Notes: generated from the sequence alone by a model not told the origin. Positions 6,313-15,710 are shown, counted from the first letter of the stretch. The stretch is DNA of 64,000 nucleotides from Anaerolineales bacterium (GCA_015075185.1 JABTUW010000001.1:2356001-2420000); one strand, 5' to 3'. Translations and numbers: made by a program.

Positions 6313-9224
6313 CCACCCACCGCAGCCGGCTGCGGAACCAACTCCATCGGCTGTTCATTTTGCCGCCGCCAGCGCCAGATAGCACCCAGGCCAACCAGGG
6401 CCAGCAGGGCCAGGACGTAATTGGCCCCTTCCCAGAAGGACTGCTGGCTCTCGGTCAGCGGGTTGAGCACGCGGGCCGACGTGCCGCGCGAGCGGATGCC
6501 GAGCAGGTCCAGATCCTCCACCGACCAGTCTACCGTATTTTGCATGAATTGGAGTGTGTTCAGGTAGCGGTCGCGGGTTAGATTGGAGGACAGTTGAAAG
6601 ACAACGTCGTTGAGAAACTCGGCGCTGCCGATGACCACCAGCCGGGCCGTATCCGGCGAATTTTCAATAGTGCCGATAGCGTTGACTTCGGCGGTAGGGG
6701 CGGGCTGCGGCTCGGTCCCCGCCGGCTGGCCGGCTTCCGGCGCCGGCGCAGCCGTCAGCGGCGAAGGCTTGTCCTTGAAGTAACTTTCAAAAACACCCTG
6801 CACCGAAACCGCCAGCGGGTAGGATTTCTGCTCGCCTTCCACCGGAAAGCCCAGGTCGGGGTAATTATTCATGTCGGGCTGAATATTGGTATCGGTCCGC
6901 AGCCAGGAGCCGGGGCTGGATTTGAGCAGCGTCGTTACCGTCCGCTCCTTATTTTTGGTTTCGTCCACCACCACCGGCGAGGCCCAGTTGAGGGTGACGG
7001 CGGGCAGGTTGGCCAGGATCGGGCTTTGCCGGTCCATTCCATCGGGCCGGACATCCACAAAGAAGGGATAGTTCATGGCCTGGATCTCCTGCACTTGCAG
7101 GCCGCCCAGGTCGCGGTTGACCTGCACCGGGAAGGGTTCGTTCTGCGGGTCCATTACCAGCGACTGCTGGACGTCAATGCCGTAGCCGGCCAGCATGTCG
7201 CGCAGCCCGTTCTCGATGGGCTGGATGCCCAGACTGCCGCTGAATTGATCGGGCGCAATGGCGTAATTGCCGGCTGAGACCACCACCGAACCGCCGCGCA
7301 TCAGATATTGATCAATGGCATACCGTTCCTTATCGCTCATATTTTGCGGGGCGATGACCGCCAGCACGTCCACATCGGTCGGGACCTGGCCGTTGGACAG
7401 GTCAACCGGGCGCACCGTGTAATCCTGGCCCAATTGCTGGGCAATGGTTTGATACTGTTTGAAGGAGGGCATCTGCTGCCCAAAGGCATTGGGCTGGGGG
7501 ATGTCCGGCGGCGTCCACAGCCCGACCACCTTGAGGAAGCCGGACGAACCGCGCTTGAGGGCCGATTCAATACTGGTGCGGACATCCGCCTCAGTCAGGT
7601 CGCCGGCCGGGGAGAGCATTTGGGCCTGGTCACCAATTTGCATGATCATGTGCAGGTAGTAAGTCTGGTCGGAGAAGAGGGTGGCGGCGATAGGCCGCAG
7701 ACCGTACTGGTCCACCATTGTCTGGCGGGTCACCTGGCTGTTAGGGTCATCCAGGTTGACCGTTTCAAACGTGAATTTCCCGTTAGACTTCGTTTGGATT
7801 TCCTCGGCTACCTTTTTGATGGTCTCAGGCGCGGGCTGGAGCCACTCCGGCAGCGTGTTGGGCGTTACATAAAGAGTTAATTTGACCGGCTCTTGCATCG
7901 CCGCCAATACGGCGTCAATGCTCTGGAAGCCGTAGACCACCTTCTTTACCGCGCGGGTCAGGTCATATTCCGGGTTGCGCAGGCGCACCTCGACCTGGCC
8001 ATCGGGCGAAGGCTGGACTTCAATCAAGTCCCGGAAATTCAGCACCTCGTTCTGGTCGCCGTAGCGCACCAGGATGTCGAAATAGGCGTTCACCACCGAC
8101 GCGCCGTAACGGTCCGCTGCCTGCAAGGGCGTTGGCTGGATGCCATAGGTCTGGTTGGCTTCGGCCTCTTTTTCCGGGTCTTGTAAGGGGTCCACAATCT
8201 CCACGACGACGTTGCCGTTAGAAGCAACCTGATACTCTTGGAGCAGGTCACGGATGCGCGGCACCAGAGGCGACAGCAGCGGGTGAGTCTTTTCGCTAAA
8301 GTAGCCGCGGATAAGCAGCGGTTCTTGCACATTCTGCAGCAAATCGCGGGTGGTCTGGGAGAGGCTGTACTCGCGCTGAGCGGTCAGGTCGAGGCGCGCG
8401 CCGCTGAGCGGGTAGAGCCAGATGTTCAGGGCAACCAGGTTCAAAGCAATCAAGCCGGCGGTGAGCAGCAGGCCCTCGCGGTGAGCGCGCGTCTGCTCGC
8501 CGGTGCTCCAGCGCTTGCTGTCGAGCGAGACCACGTTGAGGGTCAGGAACAAGGCCGTCAGCGACAGGTAGTAGACCAAATCTCTCAGGTCAATCACGCC
8601 CCGTTCGATGCTTTCAAAGCGGCTGCCGGAGCCGATGGCCCGCAGAATCTCGGCAATGCTGTCGCCGAAAAAGCGGGTGACGCCGAGCGAACCGACCACG
8701 TAAAACAGGCCGCCGACCAGAGCAGTCAAAATCAGGGCGACAATCTGGTTGTCGGTGCGGGAAGAGATGAACAGGCCAATGGCGACATAGGCCGCCGCCA
8801 TGAGAATAGCTGCCAGGTAGCCGCCCAGCACCGGCCCCCAATCCAGGTTGCCCAGCAGGGCGACGGTAATGGGGATAAACAGGGTCAGCGCCAGGGCCAC
8901 GATGACCAGGATCATCACCGCCAAGAATTTGCCCAGCACCAGTTGCACGGGGTGGGCGGGCAGGGTCAGCAGCATTTCCAGGGTGCCGGTTTGCTGCTCC
9001 TCGCTCCACTGGCGCATAGTCAGTGCGGCCACTAAAAAGATGAGCAAAATGGGCATCCAGCTAAACATGGGCCGGACATCGGCCACGCCCCGGGCGAAAA
9101 AGGCGTCAACCCAGAAAAAGGTAAAGAGGGTCGCCGCCAAAAATACGCCCACAAAAATCAGCGCCATCGGCGAGCCGAAGTAGCTGTTGAGTTCTTTGCG
9201 AGTGATCGCCAGAATTTGTTTCAT
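6285..9224 (-). CDS. ABC-2 permease fused to GldG-like substrate/accessory domain
   Basis: A 979-residue single-chain fusion. Residues 1-260 form an ABC-2 permease with about six helices (MKQILAITRKELNSYFGSPM is a typical start; WSEEQQTGTLEMLLTLP is the permease cytoplasmic loop). Residues about 270-920 are a GldG-like large extracytoplasmic region (SLSQTTRDLLQ, then PLLIRGYFSEKTHPLL, then QYGLRPI), ending with a helix near 930-950. In gliding Bacteroidota, GldF and GldG are separate; here they are one gene, next to a GldA-like ATPase and a DUF4340 gene. AGGAGG lies 11 nt before the ATG. The last residues (GGQSSVVSSQ) are encoded by the neighbouring repeat. It most likely forms an envelope ABC complex; its cargo is unknown. 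Confidence 0.87.
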   Translation of the reverse strand: MKQILAITRKELNSYFGSPMALIFVGVFLAATLFTFFWVDAFFARGVADVRPMFSWMPILLIFLVAALTMRQWSEEQQTGTLEMLLTLPAHPVQLVLGKFLAVMILVIVALALTLFIPITVALLGNLDWGPVLGGYLAAILMAAAYVAIGLFISSRTDNQIVALILTALVGGLFYVVGSLGVTRFFGDSIAEILRAIGSGSRFESIERGVIDLRDLVYYLSLTALFLTLNVVSLDSKRWSTGEQTRAHREGLLLTAGLIALNLVALNIWLYPLSGARLDLTAQREYSLSQTTRDLLQNVQEPLLIRGYFSEKTHPLLSPLVPRIRDLLQEYQVASNGNVVVEIVDPLQDPEKEAEANQTYGIQPTPLQAADRYGASVVNAYFDILVRYGDQNEVLNFRDLIEVQPSPDGQVEVRLRNPEYDLTRAVKKVVYGFQSIDAVLAAMQEPVKLTLYVTPNTLPEWLQPAPETIKKVAEEIQTKSNGKFTFETVNLDDPNSQVTRQTMVDQYGLRPIAATLFSDQTYYLHMIMQIGDQAQMLSPAGDLTEADVRTSIESALKRGSSGFLKVVGLWTPPDIPQPNAFGQQMPSFKQYQTIAQQLGQDYTVRPVDLSNGQVPTDVDVLAVIAPQNMSDKERYAIDQYLMRGGSVVVSAGNYAIAPDQFSGSLGIQPIENGLRDMLAGYGIDVQQSLVMDPQNEPFPVQVNRDLGGLQVQEIQAMNYPFFVDVRPDGMDRQSPILANLPAVTLNWASPVVVDETKNKERTVTTLLKSSPGSWLRTDTNIQPDMNNYPDLGFPVEGEQKSYPLAVSVQGVFESYFKDKPSPLTAAPAPEAGQPAGTEPQPAPTAEVNAIGTIENSPDTARLVVIGSAEFLNDVVFQLSSNLTRDRYLNTLQFMQNTVDWSVEDLDLLGIRSRGTSARVLNPLTESQQSFWEGANYVLALLALVGLGAIWRWRRQNEQPMELVPQPAAVGGQSSVVSSQ

Positions 9225-9243
9225 TATTGTTGTCCTCCTTTAT

Positions 9244-9330
9244 TGGGTGAGGCGAAGAAGCGCGAGGCGAGGAGGCGAAAAATTCACCTCGCTGCTTCGC
9301 TTCCTCATGCCTTCGCCTCTTCGCGTCTTA
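9244..9330. repeat. Palindromic repeat, family D (copy 1)
   Basis: GAGGCGAAGAAGCGCGAGGCGAGG and its approximate inverse CGCCTCTTCGCGTC lie between the ABC ATPase and the permease fusion. The sequence resembles 44115-44194. It may attenuate read-through inside the operon. Confidence 0.7.
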
Positions 9331-10248
9331 TCCCGCCGTTGCCAATTCGTTAAACACCGTTTCTAATGTGCGCACATCGCGGCGGAGTTCGCGCAGGGGC
9401 CAGTTTTCCTGGCGCGCCAGTTCGTAGATAGCCGGGCACAGGTCGGCTTGATCCTGGCCCATGATGCGATAGGCCGGGAAGCCGTCGGGGGTGCGCGTGG
9501 GTTCAACCTGGCGAACGCCGTTGAGCGCCTTGAGGGAGCGATCGAGGCCGCTGGTTTCTTTTTGCAGCACCAGGACCGCATTGGCGGTTGCGGCCAGGTC
9601 GGCCAGGCGGGCATCCGCCTTAACCTGACCGTTCATAATGATAATCACCCGGTCGCAGACCGCTTCGACTTCGGGCAGGATGTGGGACGAAAAGAGGATA
9701 GTGCTGTGTCGGGCCAGGCGGCGGATCAGGTTGCGGATTTCGATAATTTGGGTTGGGTCCAGCCCAACCGTGGGTTCGTCGAGGATAAGCAGCTTGGGTT
9801 TGTGTAAGATGGCCTGAGCCAGGCCCACCCGCTGGCGGAACCCTTTACTCAATTGGCCGATGGGCCGGGTCAGGTGCTCGGTCAGGCCGGTCGCGTAGAT
9901 GGCTTCGGAGAGGCGGGCGGGCTGCTCTTCGCGGGGCAGCTCGCGCAGGTCGGCCATCATTCTGAGATAGGTTTGCACCGACAGCTCCGGGTAAAGGGGG
10001 GCGTTTTCGGGCAGGTAGCCCAGGCGAGCCTGCACCTCACGGGTGTGGGTCAGCACATCCAGGCCATCTACCTTGACCTCGCCGCTGTCGGGCTGCAGGT
10101 AGCCGGTTATTATTTTGATCGCCGTAGATTTGCCCGCGCCATTGGGGCCGAGCAGGCCGACCACTTCGCCGGCGGCCACATTAAAGGTGACGCCGCGCAG
10201 GGCCTCGATGGGGCCATAAGATTTGGTTACATCCGTAATTTCGATCAT
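9328..10248 (-). CDS. ABC transporter ATP-binding protein (GldA-like)
   Basis: A 306-residue ATPase of the ABC-2 exporter type. Walker A is GPNGAGKST (near residue 36), the Q-loop lies in YLPENAPLYPELSV, the signature is LSKGFRQRVGLAQ, Walker B is LLILDEPTVGLDP and the H-loop is FSSHILPEVE. The C-terminal 80 residues form the accessory domain usual for GldA/NatA/CcmA-like proteins. It is the first gene of the minus-strand operon ATPase, permease-GldG fusion, DUF4340, and should energise that complex. AGGAG lies 9 nt before the ATG. A GC-rich hairpin sits just upstream of the ribosome-binding site, and a phased repeat array lies at the inferred promoter. Confidence 0.92.
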   Translation of the reverse strand: MIEITDVTKSYGPIEALRGVTFNVAAGEVVGLLGPNGAGKSTAIKIITGYLQPDSGEVKVDGLDVLTHTREVQARLGYLPENAPLYPELSVQTYLRMMADLRELPREEQPARLSEAIYATGLTEHLTRPIGQLSKGFRQRVGLAQAILHKPKLLILDEPTVGLDPTQIIEIRNLIRRLARHSTILFSSHILPEVEAVCDRVIIIMNGQVKADARLADLAATANAVLVLQKETSGLDRSLKALNGVRQVEPTRTPDGFPAYRIMGQDQADLCPAIYELARQENWPLRELRRDVRTLETVFNELATAG

Positions 10249-10270
10249 CTATTCTCTCCTCAACATAAAG

Positions 10271-10296
10271 ACCCCGCTCGTGAGAACGGGCGGGGT
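10271..10296 (-). promoter_or_regulatory. Terminator-like hairpin in the 5' leader of the ABC operon
   Basis: On the minus strand ACCCCGC and GCGGGGT pair around a 12-nt loop and are followed by CTTTATG and then the ribosome-binding site. The position suggests leader attenuation or mRNA protection. The U-run is short, so termination is uncertain. Confidence 0.45.
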
Positions 10297-10382
10297 AGTT
10301 GCGATAGCTCTCAATAATTCAGACGGTTTAAGATATTCTATACTGAAGTGAGCTTGGAGGCAACAAAAGTTTGCCGGACATG

Positions 10383-10447
10383 AGTATAGCATAAAGATGC
10401 GGCAACAACCTTAAATAAAGTTTAAAGTTAGTTTAAGAAAACCTTAA
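10383..10447 (-). promoter_or_regulatory. Inferred promoter of the ABC operon with four 11-bp-phased TTAARV repeats
   Basis: Read on the minus strand, TTAAGG, TTAAAC, TTAAAC and TTAAGG begin exactly 11 bp apart (forward coordinates 10442-10447, 10431-10436, 10420-10425, 10409-10414). A -10-like TATACT follows at 10388-10383, 20 bp (9 + 11) after the last repeat. Such phasing is typical of tandem binding by OmpR/PhoB-type response regulators. The predicted leader is about 127 nt. Confidence 0.55.
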
Positions 10448-10454
10448 AAGCAGT

Positions 10455-10505
10455 GAAAAAACAACAGCCACTGGAGGTTTGAAGCCCCGGTGGCTGTTCT
10501 TTTGG
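10455..10505 (-). terminator. Bidirectional terminator after the third-in-order Hsp20 gene
   Basis: The stem ACAGCCACTGG/CCCGGTGGCTGT (10464-10498) is followed on the minus strand by TTGTTTTTT. It lies about 15-60 bp beyond the hsp20 stop and closes the small-chaperone operon. Confidence 0.8.
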
Positions 10506-10518
10506 TTTTTGAGCTTAA

Positions 10519-11028
10519 CTAACTTGCTTTAATCGTGATTTTCTTGGCGTTTCCTTGGGGGTGAACCTTGGGCAAGGTGATTTGCAGAACGCCGTTCTTG
10601 AAGGTAGCGTCACACTGGTCGGAATTAACTTCTGTCGAGAGGGGGATAGAGCGATGGAAGGAGCCGTAGGAGCGCTCCATGCGGTAGTAATTGTCGCCCT
10701 TGTCTTCCTTCTCGGCTTTCTTCTCCCCGCTAATGGTCAGCACATCGTTGCTCAACGAAACGTCAATATCCTTCTCTTCCAGGCCGGGTAACTCGGCGGT
10801 AATTCTCACTTCCTTTTCGTTCTCGGTGACGTCTACCCGTGGGCTGAAATCGCCGAAGCTTTCCATGAAGCCGCCCCCGCTGAAGGGGGTCAGCCCAAAG
10901 CCGCCGCCAAAGAAATCGTCAAACACTCGATCCATCTCACGGCGAAAGGCGTAAAACGGATCATCCTCCCGCCGGGCGAGAACATTCTTGTCGTTTTTCT
11001 TCCACGGAACCAAATCTTTGATAGCCAT
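10519..11028 (-). CDS. Hsp20/alpha-crystallin small heat-shock protein (third gene)
   Basis: A 169-residue small heat-shock protein. It has an N-terminal amphipathic region rich in Phe and Gly (FYAFRREMDRVFDDFFGGGF), an alpha-crystallin domain from about residue 60 (PRVDVTENEKEVRITAELPG...LSNDVLTISGEKK), and a short Lys-rich C-terminus. It holds unfolding proteins in the cytoplasm for refolding by ATP-dependent chaperones. GGAGG lies 7 nt before the ATG. It is the last of three consecutive Hsp20 genes reading in the same direction, separated from the second by a palindrome, and is followed by a terminator. Confidence 0.95.
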   Translation of the reverse strand: MAIKDLVPWKKNDKNVLARREDDPFYAFRREMDRVFDDFFGGGFGLTPFSGGGFMESFGDFSPRVDVTENEKEVRITAELPGLEEKDIDVSLSNDVLTISGEKKAEKEDKGDNYYRMERSYGSFHRSIPLSTEVNSDQCDATFKNGVLQITLPKVHPQGNAKKITIKAS

Positions 11029-11051
11029 AGTAACCTCCTTGTCAATCCAGA

Positions 11052-11103
11052 CCGCTGACGGATGACCGCCGACCGCCGCCAGAAAACTCAGCGGTCGGCG
11101 GTC
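11052..11103. repeat. Palindromic repeat, family G (between hsp20 genes)
   Basis: GACCGCCGACCGC (11064-11076) and its exact inverse (11091-11103) form a 13-bp stem between two hsp20 genes. The same GGTCGGCGGTC word occurs inside the GT39 coding sequence at 61389-61418. Confidence 0.8.
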
Positions 11104-11107
11104 ATAA

Positions 11108-11524
11108 TTACGCTGCTTTCACTGAAATCTTCTTGGCCTGGGCCGGGCCGACTTTAGGCAGGTGCAGGCGCAGCACGCCGTTCTTAACGGTCGCCTGGAT
11201 GTTTTCCTGGTCCACTTCATTAGAGAGGGTGAAGCGGCGGAAGTAGTCGCCCACTTCATACTCGGCGTAGGCCAGGCTATAGTTGTCCGGCCGGTCCTGC
11301 TCCACAAAACCATTGATGCTTAAGACGCCTTTTTCAAGAGTGATGTCAATGGTGTTCTCGTCTACGCCGGGCATATCGGCCACGACCACCACCGCATCCT
11401 TTGTTTCAAAGATATCGGCGCGAGGCACATAAGCCTTGCGAGCGCGCGTACGTTCCGCGCCGTTGGTGGTAATCTCTTGCTTCTCAACCTCTTGGGTTTG
11501 TAATTCTTTATTCTCGGTTGCCAT
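11108..11524 (-). CDS. Hsp20/alpha-crystallin small heat-shock protein (second gene)
   Basis: A 138-residue Hsp20 whose alpha-crystallin domain begins near residue 35 (PRADIFETKDAVVVVADMPG) and ends with LRLHLPKVGPAQAKKI. The N-terminal arm is polar and Glu/Thr-rich (ENKELQTQEVEKQE), lacking the hydrophobic Phe-rich helix of its two neighbours. It may therefore form smaller or mixed oligomers. GGAGG lies 6 nt before the ATG. It is the middle gene of the Hsp20 trio and probably cotranscribed from the promoter near 12165. Confidence 0.93.
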   Translation of the reverse strand: MATENKELQTQEVEKQEITTNGAERTRARKAYVPRADIFETKDAVVVVADMPGVDENTIDITLEKGVLSINGFVEQDRPDNYSLAYAEYEVGDYFRRFTLSNEVDQENIQATVKNGVLRLHLPKVGPAQAKKISVKAA

Positions 11525-11571
11525 ATTAACCTCCGATTTACGATTTACGATTTAAGTTTAACATTCAAGGC

Positions 11572-12027
11572 TTACGCCGTTTTGATCGAAATTTTCTTGG
11601 GCTTGTCGGCTTCAGCGCGGGGCAGGGAAATGTGCAAGATGCCCTTCTCGAAGACCGCGTCAACTTTGTCAGCTTCAACCAGGAAGGGAAGCTGGAAGGT
11701 GCGGCTGAACTTGCCGTAGCCGCGCTCGCGGCGGTGGTACTTCTCACCTTCTTGCAGCTCTTCCGGCTGGCGGATGCCGGTCAGGGTCAGGGTTTCGCCC
11801 ACGACGGAAATGTCAATATCTTCAGGGTTGACGCCGGGCAGTTCGGCGGTAAGGACGGCGCCATCTTGATTCGACCAGACATTTATAGCCGGGTAGCTGG
11901 GCGCAGTCTGGAAGCGGGGACGGCTGCCATAAAAAGAGTTAAAGAGGCCTTCCATCTCGCGCTGTACGCGCTCGATTTCTTGCCAGGGGTTAGCAAAACT
12001 TTGCCGGCCAAATGGTTGTCTTAACAT
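11572..12027 (-). CDS. Hsp20/alpha-crystallin small heat-shock protein (first gene)
   Basis: A 151-residue Hsp20. The N-terminal arm (LRQPFGRQSFANPWQEIERV) is followed by an alpha-crystallin domain from about residue 45 (PAINVWSNQDGAVLTAELPG) and a C-terminal LHISLPRAEADKPKKI. AGGAG lies 8 nt upstream of the ATG. It is the promoter-proximal gene of the trio. Its upstream region carries four 11-bp-phased CTAAYA-like repeats also found before groES, implying joint stress control. Confidence 0.95.
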   Translation of the reverse strand: MLRQPFGRQSFANPWQEIERVQREMEGLFNSFYGSRPRFQTAPSYPAINVWSNQDGAVLTAELPGVNPEDIDISVVGETLTLTGIRQPEELQEGEKYHRRERGYGKFSRTFQLPFLVEADKVDAVFEKGILHISLPRAEADKPKKISIKTA

Positions 12028-12161
12028 GATAACCTCTCCTTTGTTCTACTTAGATTATTTTTGATTTACCTTGTATGGGTTTCCTCTCGTCACCACACTC
12101 TGCGTCACGCGAAGCGTGGAAACTAGAGGACCAGAGAAACTCTTTAAGTTCTACATGCTAC

Positions 12162-12215
12162 ATAGTAGGCAGTGAGTGTTAGAAGTACGATAGAGGAATA
12201 TTAGAGGTGTGTTAG
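12162..12215 (-). promoter_or_regulatory. Inferred hsp20 promoter with four 11-bp-phased repeats
   Basis: On the minus strand the hexamers CTAACA, CTAATA, CTATCG and CTAACA start exactly 11 bp apart (forward 12215 down to 12177). A -10-like TACTAT (12167-12162) follows after 9 bp. The third copy is degenerate. Spacing and order match the groES array at 15496-15549. The 5' leader would be about 127 nt. No CIRCE (TTAGCACTC-N9-GAGTGCTAA) is present. Confidence 0.65.
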
Positions 12216-12248
12216 AATCATCGTCTAAACTTAAAGGGCTTTGTAGTG

Positions 12249-12350
12249 GATGGAAAAGCCCTCCCTAAATCCCTCCCAAAGGGAGGGACTTAAGCTGATT
12301 CTCCGTGGGGAGTTAGAGGGGGCAAACCTTCAACTGCGTAACTGCCGTGA
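12249..12350. repeat. Palindromic repeat, family C (copy 1)
   Basis: AAAGCCCTCCCTAAATCCCT, then a GGGAGGGACTTAAGCTGATT segment, then a GGGGAGTTAGAGGGGGC tail with CAACTGCGTAACT. It is nearly identical over about 90 bp to 20586-20680. It lies between the hsp20 promoter and the groEL-operon terminator. Confidence 0.85.
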
Positions 12351-12352
12351 AA

Positions 12353-12390
12353 TTAAAAACCCCAGAGGTTGCTAAAACCCCCTGGGGTCT
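12353..12390 (-). terminator. Rho-independent terminator of the groES-groEL operon
   Basis: On the minus strand ACCCCAG (12388-12382) pairs with CTGGGGT (12365-12359), followed by TTTTTAATTT. It lies downstream of the coupled gene that follows groEL. Confidence 0.85.
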
Positions 12391-12419
12391 TGTTTAATAG
12401 GCTCTATCAGACGAAAGCC

Positions 12420-12503
12420 AGGTGACAGGCACTTCTGAACGCTAAAAATAGGTATATCTGGCTTGAAACGGTCTAATTTAAGCTAGATAAGTGCCTGTCA
12501 CCT
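12420..12503. repeat. Perfect 15-bp inverted repeat, family H
   Basis: AGGTGACAGGCACTT (12420-12434) and its exact inverse (12489-12503) enclose 54 nt. It directly follows the 3' end of the groEL-linked gene. The word is familiar as a dispersed element in other bacteria. Confidence 0.8.
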
Positions 12504-12517
12504 TAATCCCGATATGT

Positions 12518-13128
12518 CTAATCTTTCAGCAGCGCTTCCAGGTAATTATTTACCAGCCACGTGCTGGCCTCAAAAAAGGCGTAGGTGCGGCGGAGAGGGT
12601 CGTAGGCCAAAGCTCTGCTAGGCATGGCCTCGGTTTGATAAATAACCCGCTCAATCTCCTCAATCCGAGCCAATAATTCACCGGGCAAACCCGGCGCAGT
12701 GACATCGGCGTAGGTAGGCCGTTTCTGAGGAAAGGTAACGGCCTGGGCCGGCAGATGGGGCAGCGCCCCCAGGGCCACCAGGGCGTGATTGAAGTAGAGC
12801 AGTTGGGGCTGGGGGGTTTCGATTTCATCCGCCGGGCTGAAAGCCAGGTTCAAGCTCTGCAGCCAGTCCCAATCCAGCAGGACATGCTGGACCAGCACTC
12901 TTAGCTCCTCGCTGCTCATAGGCAAAGACGTGCGCTGGCTGAGGATAAAGCCCTCGCGCACGTCTTCCAGGTGGTGTAACGTCTCCGCAAGCTGGCCGGG
13001 ACGGTAGCTGAGCTGCCGCCCGGCCTGTCGCTGCTCTTGAATCACTGTCGCCAGCGTCTGCCGGGTGGTTTTGACAACGCGGGCCAGGCCGCGCAGCGCT
13101 TCGCGCGCACCCGCTAAATTTTCCAATC

Positions 13129-13132
<4 letters not shown>
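12518..13132 (-). CDS. Conserved protein of unknown function, translationally coupled to groEL
   Basis: A 204-residue, predicted all-helical soluble protein with no signal peptide or membrane segment; the family is not recognised. Charged heptad-like helices ([35 protein letters not shown]) suggest a helical bundle. The likely start is a TTG sharing its bases with the groEL stop (TTGA), so translation should be coupled to groEL. No in-frame ATG near the start gives a better alternative. The operon order groES, groEL, this gene suggests a chaperonin-related or stress-related role, but the sequence itself gives no function. Confidence 0.7.
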
Positions 13133-14757
<1,625 letters not shown>

Positions 14758-14774
14758 AGGTGTTATCTCCTTAA

Positions 14775-14966
14775 ATAGTAATCAGTAATCAGTGGCCGGT
14801 AGCCAGTAGTCAGATAACAGAGGTTACGCGGTTGGTACGCAAAACGCATGCTGAGTAGGCTGAGCGCAGCGAATGCCGTATCGAAGCAGTGTTTTGCGCA
14901 GTTCGCACCCTTTCGATACGCCCGCTCCCTTCGGTCGCAGGGCTACTCAGGATGCTCACCGTGTAA
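14775..14966. repeat. Nested palindromic repeat, family A (copy A2), between groES and groEL
   Basis: It combines a word-like stretch (AGTAATCAGTAATCAG), the arms GTTACGCGGT/ACCGTGTAA, and the core ATGCTGAGTAGGCTGAGCGC with inverse CTACTCAGGATGCT. It could fold within the groES-groEL transcript and influence the GroES:GroEL ratio. Confidence 0.8.
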
Positions 14967-15037
14967 GTTCTGTCAGATAACAAGAATTGCTACCCTGCTA
15001 CCTGTTCATTATTTTGTAGATACTTAAACAGTCTCTC

Positions 15038-15334
15038 TCACTCAATAACCGCCAGCAGGTCGCTTTCGCGCATGATCAGGTACTTGGAGCCGTTGTGCTT
15101 GATCTCGGTGCCGGCGTACTTGGCAAAGAGGACTTTATCGCCCACTTTGACATCCAGCGGGGCGCGCTGGCCCTCTTCATTGCGGCTGCCCGGCCCAACG
15201 GCCAGGATTCTGCCTTCCATCGGCTTCTCTTTGGCCGTCTCAGGCAGGACAATGCCGGATGCGGTCATCTCTTCCCGCTCAATCGGCTCGACCCAGACCC
15301 GGTCGCCCAGCGGGCGCAGTTTCAAATCTGACAT
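15038..15334 (-). CDS. groES: Co-chaperonin GroES (Cpn10)
   Basis: A 98-residue Cpn10 of standard length. It starts [15 protein letters not shown], has the mobile-loop region [18 protein letters not shown], the roof loop [27 protein letters not shown] (given here in part), and the C-terminal strand [12 protein letters not shown]. It caps GroEL. GGAGG lies 8 nt before the ATG. It is the first gene of the groES-groEL-unknown operon, with a leader of about 155 nt that contains a GTAAAAC/GTTTTAC palindrome and begins at the 11-bp-phased promoter. Confidence 0.97.
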   Translation of the reverse strand: MSDLKLRPLGDRVWVEPIEREEMTASGIVLPETAKEKPMEGRILAVGPGSRNEEGQRAPLDVKVGDKVLFAKYAGTEIKHNGSKYLIMRESDLLAVIE

Positions 15335-15395
15335 ACTTGAACCTCCTCGTTTGGTAAATTAAATAGGTTTGGAATGGCTGCTTTCGTTGGGAAAT

Positions 15396-15460
15396 AAAAC
15401 GTAAAACGTAAAGCGTAGGACTTGCACGGAGCCTGGACTTACGTTTTACGTTTTAAACCG
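15396..15460. repeat. GTAAAAC-heptamer palindrome in the groES leader
   Basis: Tandem GTAAAAC/GTAAAGC heptamers on the left and inverse TTACGTTTTACGTTTTA on the right could fold into a stem in the groES mRNA leader. The same heptamer is repeated inside the GT39 coding sequence at 60874-60908. Confidence 0.75.
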
Positions 15461-15495
15461 GAAAGCCGTTTGTGAGTAACGTATTACGGACATGA

Positions 15496-15549
15496 ATACT
15501 ATTAACCGATTGTTAGAATCGTATTAGCAGTTTGTTAGAATTGTATTAG
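15496..15549 (-). promoter_or_regulatory. Inferred groES promoter with four 11-bp-phased CTAAYA repeats
   Basis: On the minus strand CTAATA, CTAACA, CTAATA and CTAACA begin exactly 11 bp apart (forward 15549 down to 15511). A -10-like TAGTAT (15501-15496) follows 9 bp after the last, identical to the spacing before hsp20. A fifth in-phase TTAATA overlaps the -10. The rest of 15335-15710 holds the groES leader, the heptamer palindrome and a featureless stretch before the cytochrome-b-like gene. Confidence 0.68.
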
Positions 15550-15710
15550 AAATTAAGCAGAAATCTAAATCGTATTCCCCCAGGCGTGGGAGTGAACCGC
15601 TTCTGCCCTCCAGGACGGGTAAGAGTTGATGGATTCTCATTTATGAGTATCATAACCCACATCAAAGGCATAGTAGCCCAAGAACAGAGGGCGTTCTTTG
15701 AGGGAAATCT

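Noticed and set aside
15038..15710. CIRCE or HAIR heat-shock operator at groES
   Set aside because: Neither TTAGCACTC-N9-GAGTGCTAA nor CTTGAGT-N7-ACTCAAG is present.
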